A DNA stretch of 64,000 nt from an uncultured Roseovarius sp. (lineage in GTDB: Bacteria; Pseudomonadota; Alphaproteobacteria; Rhodobacterales; Rhodobacteraceae): the NCBI RefSeq assembly GCF_947489715.1, contig NZ_CANLER010000001.1, forward strand, positions 806,001-870,000, given 5' to 3'. The position numbers and the translations under genes were made by a program. The notes beneath the pieces were generated by a model. The model was not told the DNA's origin. It made no database searches and saw only the letters and a list, made by a program, of their open reading frames with translations. Below, piece after piece: positions 27,130 to 35,553 of the stretch. How positions within the stretch are numbered: position 1 is the stretch's first letter; each line of letters begins with the position of its first letter.

Positions 27130-29097
27130 ATGACCGATAGAACCACACAGGAAAGCATCAAGCGCCTCGGACAACTCTCGCAGGATGGCACCTTCGACAA
27201 GGTTCTCAAAAGCCTGAAAGCCGGAAATCCGGTCCTCGAAAACTCGCCCCTGTCCGTGGAAGCGATCGAAAATGCCCTGAATACCACCCCGGACGGGCTT
27301 GAATCCGTGGGCATGGTTCCCGGTCAGCTTGAAGCGATCATCAAGCTTGTGGGTCGCCCGCCGCTGGTGGTGCAGAATGACCGCGTACAGGGCAAAACCG
27401 CGCTGGATGAGTTCTTTGCCGACAATATCGGCGGCAAGATCACCCGGGTTGAAAAATTCCTGCCCTCGGTCGGGCGCATCGAATTCATGAACCATGATGT
27501 CGACTGGGGCGGCACCGGCTGGGTGATCGGCGAGGATGGCCCAGATCACCTGCTTGTCATCACCAACCGCCATGTCGCCAAATTCGTCGCCGAGCGTAAT
27601 TTCCGCGGCGAAGCGATCTTTGGCTACGGGCCCGGCAATGTCCTCTATGGGGCCCGCGTCGATTTTGTCGAAGAGGTCGATATCGGCCCCGACGCCGCCC
27701 GCGTTTTCCAGATCGAGGAATTTACCTATCTCGCTGATGATATTTCAGCCGACGTCGCCATTGGCCGCATCCGCAAGATAGATAACATGGGCCGCATCTC
27801 GCCTCTGCCACTGGCGGAAACCGATGGCGAGGATGGCGAAACTGTCGCCCTCGTGGGCTACCCGGCCTACGACTCGCGCAATGAACATCAGCATATGGAA
27901 TCGTATTTCAAGGGTCTCTACGACGTGAAACGTTTTGCTCCGGGCTTTCTGATCAAGGGCGATGAACTGGGCATCCTCAGTCATGATTGCACCAGCCTGG
28001 GCGGCAATTCCGGCTCACCACTCATCAGCCTTGACCGAGGCGTCGCCATCGGATTGCATTTTGCTGGCCGCTTCGGTGTGGCCAACAGCGCCGTGCGCGT
28101 CAGCACGATCAAGGGCATCCTTGCAGGCCAGACCCAGATGCATGTCGTTGCCGCCCTTGCCAGCCAGGGAAGCGAAGCCGCCGACAAATCCCACCCCACC
28201 GAGTATTTTGAGGGCCGCGAAGGCTATGATCCTGACTTCCTGCAAGGCGCCCGCGTCCCCCTGCCCGACTTGCCCGCGAAACTGGAACTCGCCGCGCCCG
28301 AGGATGCCACCTGCGACCGCCCCCATGAATTGCGCTACCAGCATTTCGGTGTGCTTTATTCCGCCCGCAACAAAGGGCCCGCCGTCACCGCATTCAACAT
28401 CGACGGCAGCCAGTTCCGCGCCATCAAACGCCATAATCGCACCTGGTTCCACGACCTGCGCATCCCCCGTGACATCCAGCTTGATCGAGAAGGGTATGGC
28501 CACGCCAAGATCGACCGTGGCCATATGGTACGCCGTTTCGCGACCAACTGGGGTACCGAAGAGGAAGCCCGGCGCGCCAATCTTGACAGCTACCACTACA
28601 CCAATGCCAGCCCGCAACATTCCGGGCTCAACCGGTCGCGCGCGAAATGGCTCGGGCTCGAGGATTATATCCTGAACAGCACCCGCACCCATGGCTTCCG
28701 CGCCAATGTCTTTACCGGTCCGGTCTACACCAAGCGTGATCCGGGTCTCGGTGATACCGGCGCCCCCCTGCCGCTGCATTTCTGGAAAGTGGTGACCATG
28801 CTGGCCAAGGAGGGCGACGGTGATACCCACCTGCACGCCACCGCCTACATGCTCAGCCAGGGCCAGCTGATACAGCAAATGCTGCAAAATGACGGGTTGA
28901 CCGAAAGCACCGAAGGTTTTGAATTCGGCCAGTTCAAGACCTTCCAACTGCGCATCAAGGATCTGGAATGCATGACCGGCTATAAATTCGGTGACCTCGC
29001 CAATCACGATCCGCTGAACGCCCTTGCCGAAAGCGAATCCCTGGTGACCACCAAACCCGTCATCGAATTGGACGCGCTGGAGCAGATCGTGATCTGA
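27130..29097 (+). CDS. Trypsin-like protease fused to a NUC1 (DNA/RNA non-specific) endonuclease
   Basis: A 655-residue protein starting at ATG 27130 after GGAG; no signal peptide. Residues 1-105 are helical, probably an adaptor. Residues 110-335 form a trypsin-like protease with His about 148 (TNRHVA), Asp about 208 (SADVAIG) and Ser about 294 (LGGNSGSP). Residues 400-640 form a NUC1 endonuclease: DRGHM near 462-466 (catalytic His), NASPQ with metal-binding Asn near 492, NRSRAKWLGLED, and VFTGPVY. Both active sites look intact. It follows the STAND gene by 36 bases. The protease might release or restrain the nuclease, an idea that rests only on the fusion. Confidence 0.85.
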   Translation: MTDRTTQESIKRLGQLSQDGTFDKVLKSLKAGNPVLENSPLSVEAIENALNTTPDGLESVGMVPGQLEAIIKLVGRPPLVVQNDRVQGKTALDEFFADNIGGKITRVEKFLPSVGRIEFMNHDVDWGGTGWVIGEDGPDHLLVITNRHVAKFVAERNFRGEAIFGYGPGNVLYGARVDFVEEVDIGPDAARVFQIEEFTYLADDISADVAIGRIRKIDNMGRISPLPLAETDGEDGETVALVGYPAYDSRNEHQHMESYFKGLYDVKRFAPGFLIKGDELGILSHDCTSLGGNSGSPLISLDRGVAIGLHFAGRFGVANSAVRVSTIKGILAGQTQMHVVAALASQGSEAADKSHPTEYFEGREGYDPDFLQGARVPLPDLPAKLELAAPEDATCDRPHELRYQHFGVLYSARNKGPAVTAFNIDGSQFRAIKRHNRTWFHDLRIPRDIQLDREGYGHAKIDRGHMVRRFATNWGTEEEARRANLDSYHYTNASPQHSGLNRSRAKWLGLEDYILNSTRTHGFRANVFTGPVYTKRDPGLGDTGAPLPLHFWKVVTMLAKEGDGDTHLHATAYMLSQGQLIQQMLQNDGLTESTEGFEFGQFKTFQLRIKDLECMTGYKFGDLANHDPLNALAESESLVTTKPVIELDALEQIVI

Positions 29098-29365
29098 AAA
29101 GGCCCGGATTTGCGCGCAAGAGCAACGCGTTGCGCGCGCATGTCCCGGCGATGCCCGTAAAATTCGCCCGCCGTGATACGGCATGGTAGACGGTGCTTTG
29201 CCCTTGCAGGGCGCGGAAACCTGCCGATGGCAGAGGTGTCATAAATTGGTTTTACACCCGAATTAGTGTATCCTGACCGCATTAAATACAATTTATAATT
29301 GCGGCGGGATCGCCCTATTTTCCAACGCTCCTGCCGTGTTGCTTTACAACCAAGGAGTTTACGCC

Positions 29366-30670
29366 ATGATTTTTCGTCGGCTTATTTCCCTATTTGCCAC
29401 ATCCGCATTTCTGACCTCCACCGCTTTCGGCCAAACCCCGGATACCTCATCCGGCTCCCTTCCCTTCGCTTCCGGCCTTTCCGGAGAGCCCACGTTCAAT
29501 CTCACGATTGGCGATCCGGTGGACGACCCCAAAATCGATATCGCGGTGGAGTGTCTGGCAGACACGCGCGTCCTCAGGTTCCAGGCGGCGCCCACCACGG
29601 TGCAGCCCTTTGCCGCCACCACCCTGTCCTGGCAGGTTCAATCGCCCCCGGGTTGCCCCGTCGCGCTGAATGTTGCGGGTCAGAAAGTGCCCTCGACCGG
29701 CACGCTGAATGTCACCCCGGTTCATGTGACCAACCGTTTCGGCCTGTCGGCCTCGATGCTTGGCGTGCGCGGCACGCTGGCCACGACCGAGGTCAATGTC
29801 GATCAGGCGACCTGCCGGGATCAGGACATTCCGCAAAACCTTGTGACACCTCAGATCATCGCCGCAATTGATGAGTTTGATGCCGATGAAGGTGACATCG
29901 AACAGATCGAACCGGCGCAGGTGCAAATTCAGTCCAACGGTCTTTTCATCCACATGGTCATGAAGGCCAAGACAAGCCCGGTCAGCAGCGCCCGCGTGAC
30001 GCTTGATATCGGGTTGCGCTTTATCGTGCGCGACGGGATCATCAATCCGCGCTACACGCTTTTCCGACCGAATGCCGATACCATCCTCCCGGACGATTTT
30101 GTCGAGAGCAAGTTTTTCGATCGTGCCGATGGCATTCTCGCGGATTTCAGATCTGGCTTTAATGAATCAATCGGTGTGATCGTGGGCAACAATCAGAAGC
30201 TTTTCGATCTGGTCACCGAACAATTCAATCTTCGCGCTACGATCTGTGAAGTCGAGGCGCCGCCAGCACCGCGTCTGACGGTCCAGCTTCGCGTTCTGCC
30301 AGCAGGCGATCCCGGGCGCTTCAATCTGCGTGTCGATGGGGTCACGCGGGCCGGTAATCAGGGGAATGGTGGCAGCACCCCGGTGCTGAACGTGACCGAG
30401 GGAACTCATGCTGTCTCGCAAACCGCGGCGGGTCAGACCAAGCTGTCCGATTACAAGACCTTCATCGGTGGCAATTGCAACACCGCTGGGGCGGTCTCGC
30501 TTCAACCGGGTGATTTCAAGATCTGCCGGATCACGAATATCCGGCAACAGAACCCGGACCAGTGCCAGGCGGATTGTCGGCGCGAACAACAGGTCTGCAA
30601 CAGCGACCCCTCAACGACACCGCAGATTTGCGCGCAATTGTTCAAGATTTGCACGGCAACCTGCAATTGA
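29366..30670 (+). CDS. Secreted protein with Cys-rich C-terminus, unknown function
   Basis: A 434-residue protein. Residues 1-22 form a signal peptide ending near TAFGQTP. The middle has a beta-rich domain (DIGLRFIVRDG region) and later a SLQPGDFKICRITN segment resembling prealbumin-like wall domains. The last 37 residues hold seven cysteines spaced mostly CxxxC and CxxxxxxC, suggesting a disulfide-stabilised knot. AAGGAG precedes the ATG. It lies 268 bases after the nuclease gene on the same strand, with an AT-rich gap that could hold its own promoter. It may not be part of the STAND system. No family recognised. Confidence 0.7.
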   Translation: MIFRRLISLFATSAFLTSTAFGQTPDTSSGSLPFASGLSGEPTFNLTIGDPVDDPKIDIAVECLADTRVLRFQAAPTTVQPFAATTLSWQVQSPPGCPVALNVAGQKVPSTGTLNVTPVHVTNRFGLSASMLGVRGTLATTEVNVDQATCRDQDIPQNLVTPQIIAAIDEFDADEGDIEQIEPAQVQIQSNGLFIHMVMKAKTSPVSSARVTLDIGLRFIVRDGIINPRYTLFRPNADTILPDDFVESKFFDRADGILADFRSGFNESIGVIVGNNQKLFDLVTEQFNLRATICEVEAPPAPRLTVQLRVLPAGDPGRFNLRVDGVTRAGNQGNGGSTPVLNVTEGTHAVSQTAAGQTKLSDYKTFIGGNCNTAGAVSLQPGDFKICRITNIRQQNPDQCQADCRREQQVCNSDPSTTPQICAQLFKICTATCN

Positions 30671-30695
30671 GGCGTCGCAGCTGATATCAGGGATG

Positions 30696-30734
30696 ATCAG
30701 GCCGGAATTGATCTTGCGTCCAAACCGGCCTGAT
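30696..30734. terminator. Inverted repeat between convergent genes, possible bidirectional terminator
   Basis: ATCAGGCCGG at 30696-30705 pairs with CCGGCCTGAT at 30725-30734 across a 19-base loop, followed on the plus strand by TGAAAATCC. It lies between the stop codons of two convergent genes. The T-tract is weak, so this may be a poor or Rho-dependent terminator. Confidence 0.5.
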
Positions 30735-30778
30735 TGAAAATCCACGATCCCCACCGCACGCCAGTTCGAAACGCTGCA

Positions 30779-32551
30779 TCATTGCGATGAAGCGGTCGGG
30801 CGATCAAAAGCATTAGACGTCGCAGCCAGTGATCCTGTCACGTCCGGCGAACCCGGACGCATTCGGTCTATCCTGACCTCGTCAAGGTCCGGCGCAGTCC
30901 CCATGCCATTGATAAGCTCGACCGATTGCAGCTCATGATCCTGAAACTCCAACCGCAGCTGACCCGCTAGCCCCGACAGGTCCGACCCATTGATGAAAAT
31001 CTCTTTTTCCGAGGCATCCTGCACCGCCAGATCATATCCCATGAGCCGCAGGACAAGCGTCGCCATGTCGAAATGCGATTGCACCTTCCTGACTTCGCTC
31101 ATCGTGTCGGCGGGGTCTGGCGCGTTGATCGGCAGAAACAGAAACGGGACGTTGAACACCTCGTTCTTGAACCAGCCATGCCCGCGTCTCATCCCCTCGC
31201 CTTTCAGCAGTTCGCCGTGATCCGAAGTCATCATGACATATGTGGGCTTTGTGCTGTGCTGACGCAGTTGCTCGATCAGCCCGCCCACGACATGATCGGT
31301 ATAGTGAATCGCATTGTGGTATTCATCGCCGAACTTCTTGAACGCTTCGGGCGATTTCTCGGCATACGGGCTATGGGCGCCGCTGGGACCGATCACGATG
31401 AAGTTCCGATCATCATAGTCGATCTGCTCCAGATGATAGGCGAGGCTGTCATCAAAGCTGCGCATCTCGGGTGGTGCATCGGTGCTGACACGGATCGAAT
31501 CGATCGATTTCGAAGACATCAGCGGCAGCAACGTATCCGCCACATCGCGATCATGCGAATAATGGAAATGAGTCTTGAAACCATTCTTCTTTGCCAGCCG
31601 GAAAAGACAGTTTGATTGCGACAGGAACTGCGTACCGATACCGGGATATTTCAGCCGGTTTATCAGCCCGGCAAATGAGGTGCGCGTCATTGTTCCCGAA
31701 GAATAGATCGACGAGGCGTATAGGTCTTCGATCTGATCAAGTCGTGGCGTCGTTTTCCTCTCGTACCCCAACACAGACAGGCTTTCGGCGCGCACGGTCT
31801 CGTTCAGGATCACGATGATGTTCACATCTGGGCTCGACAGCGCCACAGGCTCCGGCAGCGCCGGATAATCAGGCGATTTACCCGACAGCTTGTCCGGCAG
31901 AATACCAACCGTCAGATACCGCGCGGACCGATAGGCATTGTCGACACCCAGACGGTTGATATCCGGAAACAGCCGAAGATACGACGGCTCTCCCAGCTTT
32001 TCCTTGTTGACCGAGATGAACATGTAATTCCCGGCAAAATCGCAGCCCAGAATGATGACGACGAACCAGGCCGCCCGGGTCACGACGATGCGATGACGCG
32101 ACATTGGAACAAGGACCGCGATGATCAGAACCACCACCACCCCTGCCATCAACAGGACCGGAATCATCTCACCGGTAGCCTCGAACAATGATGACATGAT
32201 CAGCAGGAAATCAGGTGCCAACTGGATGTAATGAATGGGCAGGATGTAGCTGCCGAAATATTCGAAATTGATGATCTGGAACACCGACATCGCGAAAATG
32301 ATGGTGATGAAAGACCGGTAGAAAATCTTACCCGCGAAGGTCGCGGCGAATATCAACACACAGGTGAAGAGGTAAGAAATCTGGAAAAGGCTCGAAACCT
32401 TGAACACATAATTACTGTTGACGAACTGATAATACGCCAGATCCATCAGCGTAATCGTCGCGATACAGAATACCGCTATGAACAGATTGTATTTGATCCG
32501 GGAGAGCGCGCCCAGGGGCCGCGTATTTACGTTTTGTGAAACGGTCTGCAT
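30779..32551 (-). CDS. Phosphoethanolamine transferase-like (EptA/sulfatase superfamily)
   Basis: A 590-residue inner-membrane protein with five N-terminal helices (about 20-175) and a periplasmic alkaline-phosphatase-fold domain. Diagnostic motifs are NET at 250-252 with RAESLSVLGY, the likely nucleophile threonine in SSGTMTRTS (284-292), TSDHGE and RGHGWFKNEVFNVPF. These match enzymes that move phosphoethanolamine from phosphatidylethanolamine to lipid A or other glycans. The acceptor is unknown. It is monocistronic and convergent with the secreted-protein gene. The C-terminal tail after 560 is probably disordered. Confidence 0.85.
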   Translation of the reverse strand: MQTVSQNVNTRPLGALSRIKYNLFIAVFCIATITLMDLAYYQFVNSNYVFKVSSLFQISYLFTCVLIFAATFAGKIFYRSFITIIFAMSVFQIINFEYFGSYILPIHYIQLAPDFLLIMSSLFEATGEMIPVLLMAGVVVVLIIAVLVPMSRHRIVVTRAAWFVVIILGCDFAGNYMFISVNKEKLGEPSYLRLFPDINRLGVDNAYRSARYLTVGILPDKLSGKSPDYPALPEPVALSSPDVNIIVILNETVRAESLSVLGYERKTTPRLDQIEDLYASSIYSSGTMTRTSFAGLINRLKYPGIGTQFLSQSNCLFRLAKKNGFKTHFHYSHDRDVADTLLPLMSSKSIDSIRVSTDAPPEMRSFDDSLAYHLEQIDYDDRNFIVIGPSGAHSPYAEKSPEAFKKFGDEYHNAIHYTDHVVGGLIEQLRQHSTKPTYVMMTSDHGELLKGEGMRRGHGWFKNEVFNVPFLFLPINAPDPADTMSEVRKVQSHFDMATLVLRLMGYDLAVQDASEKEIFINGSDLSGLAGQLRLEFQDHELQSVELINGMGTAPDLDEVRIDRMRPGSPDVTGSLAATSNAFDRPTASSQ

Positions 32552-32858
32552 GCTTCTTCAGTTTCCTGCTCAAAAAGGAACGAGATCATCGCGACCGTAA
32601 CGCCATCTCGTTAAAAGTAACGAAACAGCTTGAATGCAAGCCAAAGCCCACCGTCACAACCGCGATACCCGTCCCTCATATTCGGTCTGCAACAGGGTCT
32701 AGAAATCATCGCACTATGTCAGAAAAATGTTCTTTCAGTTTCAATTTCTGGGGCATTCTATAGCGACTTTTTGCAGATCTTACCCTGTTGAACGGGTTCC
32801 GCCTGCCTGCGATTGGGTGCAAAGGCATCGCAGGCAGGTCGCGATCTGGCCGGAAAAC
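32552..32858. repeat. Intergenic region with a 12-bp perfect inverted repeat
   Basis: Between the EptA-like start and the lectin-nuclease stop. CCTGCCTGCGAT at 32802-32813 is the exact inverse of ATCGCAGGCAGG at 32827-32838, loop 13 bases, 21 bases past the nuclease stop. There is no T-run on the minus strand, so it is a stable hairpin rather than a classical terminator. The rest is probably the EptA-like promoter and shows no gene. Confidence 0.55.
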
Positions 32859-34337
32859 CTAGAACGGCGGCTCTTCCTCGCGAAGCGTTATTGCCCATTG
32901 TTTCAGAACGATACCGTAGTGATCAGACAGGTCGCGAGGGGCCAGCGTTACCCCATCTCGCTCTGGATGCTCGGGGCGAAATTGCTCGGTCTCTACATAC
33001 ATTCGGCAATGCTGATCCGCCCTGCCCGCGGGCCATCTGAAGAAATAGTCGATGCGCGCGCCCCTGTCGCTCCGTGTCGCCAGGTTTCGAATGCTCAGAG
33101 GGAACCGGGGCCGCGTTGATCGTCCGACTTCGAAATCGCGCATGCTATCATGGGTGATGCCCGGCCCCTCATGACGACCGCAAGACGGCCATAGATCCTC
33201 GGACAACCGCATTTTCTGTCGTCTGAGAAAAGCAATGCTGGGGTTCAAGGCATCTAGGTTGAAATCTCCCATCATCAGGGCAACGTTGCCGGGGGCGGTA
33301 TTCTCTTTCACGAACTGCTCGACCAATCCGGCCTGATTAAGGGTTATCCCGATGGCCGCATCTGGCCCGCCAGCATCGTCATTTTGAAGATGCGTGACGA
33401 AAAAATCATAGGTCACAGGGTGCCGGGGAATGCTGACTCTCGCATGTAAAATACCCTTCAGCGCCCAAAAATCATCGCCTTGCGGGGTGCCAATCGCGGG
33501 GAAGTCTTCGGTGTGAAACACATTGGGAAAAATCAGCGAATTACGGCTGATAATCGGGTGTCGGCTTAACAACAGCAACCCGCCGTCAGACCGCGGATCA
33601 CCGGCACGGTCGGGTCCGTCAACGCGGTTCCCGCGCGTATAGATATCCCTTAATGAATCGGCGATTTTGTCCCGTTCCCCATCGCTGAAAACCTCTGCCA
33701 GGCCAACAATGTCGAATTTTTCACGCCGTAGTTTCGCAATAAGATGGTTTATGGCCCCATCGCGGTCCAGTCCCGAATAGCTACCGGGGAAAACCAGCAG
33801 GGCCATGTTCTGAAAGTAGACCGAAAGCGGATGCTGTACCAATCGCCATTCCTGATCCGTGGTATTGGCGCAGGAATAGGATGTCGCTGGCGCGCCTTCG
33901 AAATCATGGGCGCCCCGGTTCAGGTTCAGGCATCGGCCAGTGCTCCGGTTCTTCAGCTTGATCACGCCATTCGGACGACGAATGACCTGCCATTGCTGAT
34001 CCGGAGAGCTGGAACAACGATAGACGGTAATCCTGCCGCCTTCAAAATCATCCTTGCCCCGATGAATATTCAGGCACCGGTTAGAGCCGCGGTTTTTCAG
34101 GCGTATCCAGGTTGAGCCTGAAAACAGTATCTCCCAGTCCTGATCAGGTGTTCTGGCACAGGAATAGACCGTTGCTGCGCCTCCATCGAAGTTGTCTTTT
34201 CCGCCATGCACGTTGAGGCAGCGATTTGTTGAGACATTATCAAGTTTGATGATGGTTTGGGCCAGGCTGGGGCCAGAAACACCCAGCAGTATGAACGGTA
34301 CCGCCGCAATAAAAACAAACAAGGTCCGGAGCGTCAT
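32859..34337 (-). CDS. Secreted ricin-type lectin fused to an endonuclease/exonuclease/phosphatase domain
   Basis: A 492-residue protein. Residues 1-27 form a signal peptide. Residues 28-168 are one R-type beta-trefoil with three repeats, each with RCLN and a QxW signature (DQDW, DQQW, DQEW). Residues 175-492 form a DNase I-like phosphoesterase: FDIVGLAEV (metal Glu near 215), FFVTHLQNDD, GDFNLDA near 358 and LSDHYGIV near the end. This pairing of glycan binding and a DNase I fold recalls cytolethal distending toxin, whose CdtA/C are ricin-like and CdtB is DNase I-like, here in one chain. The substrate could equally be nucleic acid or a phospholipid. No toxin partner genes are adjacent. Confidence 0.85.
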   Translation of the reverse strand: MTLRTLFVFIAAVPFILLGVSGPSLAQTIIKLDNVSTNRCLNVHGGKDNFDGGAATVYSCARTPDQDWEILFSGSTWIRLKNRGSNRCLNIHRGKDDFEGGRITVYRCSSSPDQQWQVIRRPNGVIKLKNRSTGRCLNLNRGAHDFEGAPATSYSCANTTDQEWRLVQHPLSVYFQNMALLVFPGSYSGLDRDGAINHLIAKLRREKFDIVGLAEVFSDGERDKIADSLRDIYTRGNRVDGPDRAGDPRSDGGLLLLSRHPIISRNSLIFPNVFHTEDFPAIGTPQGDDFWALKGILHARVSIPRHPVTYDFFVTHLQNDDAGGPDAAIGITLNQAGLVEQFVKENTAPGNVALMMGDFNLDALNPSIAFLRRQKMRLSEDLWPSCGRHEGPGITHDSMRDFEVGRSTRPRFPLSIRNLATRSDRGARIDYFFRWPAGRADQHCRMYVETEQFRPEHPERDGVTLAPRDLSDHYGIVLKQWAITLREEEPPF

Positions 34338-34468
34338 GGTCGACTCCTTTGATCAAAAAATGCGCATCCGAAAAACTGAGTTTCCAAGCCGCAAAATCTG
34401 TCGCGGCAAAAAAATTTCGGGTTTGGCGCTGGTGAAAACAATTAAATCATGCGCCGGTATTAATACGT

Positions 34469-34714
34469 CTACAGTACATAATCTGGCGTGATCTGACCAC
34501 TTCTTTGTCGCCATTGTGGGTTTGCTCGACACGGACCATTGATGCTGGGAAAACCCGTCAAGTGTCGCACAAGAACTGCCAACAATTTCAGCGCGTCCGT
34601 CACGCCTTGGTCAATTTCAGGGTTCCAATCAGTCAACGGCCGTCCAGAAACCTGAAGGGCTTCGCGAAGACAGCGTTCATCTGTCAACAGTCTTCGGTAA
34701 TGGAAATACCTCAC
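34469..34714 (-). CDS. Small protein overlapping the antitoxin stop, possible partner
   Basis: An 81-residue frame whose GTG start overlaps the antitoxin stop (GTGA), as often seen in toxin-antitoxin pairs. Its sequence begins MRYFHYRRLLTDERCLREAL. It does not show the PIN-domain acidic residues or RelE/YoeB basic pattern expected of usual Phd/YefM partners. It may be a degraded or novel toxin, or not a real gene. Confidence 0.35.
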   Translation of the reverse strand: MRYFHYRRLLTDERCLREALQVSGRPLTDWNPEIDQGVTDALKLLAVLVRHLTGFPSINGPCRANPQWRQRSGQITPDYVL

Positions 34715-34959
34715 CCCTCTCCGTCCAGAACCTCCTTCATGGCTCGAAATTCGCGCATCTTGGCATCGTGGCGATTCTGCATGAATATTTCACGATTGTT
34801 CTCGACCTTCTCCAGCGCGTTCAAATCCTTTGGCGATACCAGCGCGGCGACAGGTTTGCCGTGCCGGGTGATCAGGACGCGGTCCCCGGTCGACAGCATA
34901 TGATCCAGGTAGCTGCGTAAGTTCTCGCGCAGACGGATGCTGTTGGCTTCGATATACAT
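34711..34959 (-). CDS. Phd/YefM-family antitoxin
   Basis: An 82-residue type II antitoxin that would bind its promoter and neutralise a toxin. It has the family pattern: short N-terminal strand-helix (SIRLRENLRSYLDHM), then VLITRHGKPVAALVSPKDL, and a C-terminal helical toxin-binding tail. AAGGAG lies before ATG 34959; an upstream ATG at 35004 adds 15 poor residues. No recognisable toxin lies upstream; the only candidate is the small overlapping frame downstream. Confidence 0.8.
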   Translation of the reverse strand: MYIEANSIRLRENLRSYLDHMLSTGDRVLITRHGKPVAALVSPKDLNALEKVENNREIFMQNRHDAKMREFRAMKEVLDGEG

Positions 34960-35065
34960 GAAATTCTCCTTGGGCTTGGTCGGAGCGTTCACGATCACAT
35001 CCAAGAGTTAAGGCGTGGCTCAATCGGCGTTCGGCACCGTCCGGTGTGAAAAAGCTGGCCAAAAC

Positions 35066-35141
35066 GTACGGGTCGTACGTCAGGTTTCCAAAACGGGCCG
35101 ATTTCCGTACGTTTCTCGCGTACAGATCGTACGCTTTGTAC
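35066..35141. repeat. Cluster of six GTAC sites, partly at 9-bp spacing
   Basis: GTAC begins at 35066, 35075, 35107, 35120, 35129 and 35138, mostly within CGTACG. Spacings are 9, 32, 13, 9 and 9 bases. The cluster lies between the antitoxin start and the ssrA promoter, and could be an operator array or a remnant of short repeats. Confidence 0.6.
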
Positions 35142-35153
35142 GTCCTCGGCCCT

Positions 35154-35181
35154 TTGCAAACCCGCCACACTTGCCTATATA
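35154..35181 (+). promoter_or_regulatory. Probable ssrA promoter
   Basis: TTGCAA at 35154-35159 and TATATA at 35176-35181 are separated by 16 bases, close to the sigma-70 pattern, and sit directly upstream of the tmRNA gene. Confidence 0.6.
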
Positions 35182-35188
35182 GGACAGG

Positions 35189-35500
35189 TCCTTCGGGACT
35201 ATGGACATAAACGCGCTCGTAATAAGCGGATCGGACCCGGGGGCGGTACCCGGCGGCTCCACCAAATCCCTTTCATTTGAAGGGTTTAGGGGCCGAAACA
35301 GGATCGACGAACGTCTAAAGGGGTTTGCTTTGTCTCGGTGAGGTACCACCGTTATCGGTCCGAAAAGTACAATTGCAAATGACAATCGTGCTCCAGTTGC
35401 TCTCGCAGCGTAAGCTGTTGGAAAGACTGAAACTTTAAGCCCTTGCCTCTAGCCAGGTAAGGCGGGGTTCGCAGGCACCTGGCAACAGAAGCCTGCACTA
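35189..35500 (+). ncRNA. ssrA: tmRNA, circularly permuted two-piece form
   Basis: tmRNA rescues stalled ribosomes and tags the nascent peptide for degradation. The gene is permuted as in alphaproteobacteria: the acceptor piece comes first and ends CGGCTCCACCA at 35254-35264; a short hairpin spacer follows; the coding piece starts GGGGCCGAAACAGGATCGACG at 35289, whose GGGGCCG pairs with the acceptor CGGCTCC. The tag reading frame at 35375-35410 encodes ANDNRAPVALAA, then TAA. Downstream are pseudoknot-like stems. The 5' and 3' ends are estimates. The partner adaptor SspB is encoded 4.4 kb away. Confidence 0.92.
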
Positions 35501-35501
35501 A

Positions 35502-35533
35502 AAAGGCCCGCTTGACGCGGGCCTTTAGGTTTT
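35502..35533 (+). terminator. Rho-independent terminator of ssrA
   Basis: AAAGGCCCGC at 35502-35511 pairs with GCGGGCCTTT at 35517-35526, followed by AGGTTTTTTT. Confidence 0.92.
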
Positions 35534-35553
35534 TTTAACGCCTTATCAGTGGC

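Noticed and set aside
28015..29184. 389-residue minus-strand open frame
   Set aside because: Antisense to the protease-nuclease gene; no recognisable motif.
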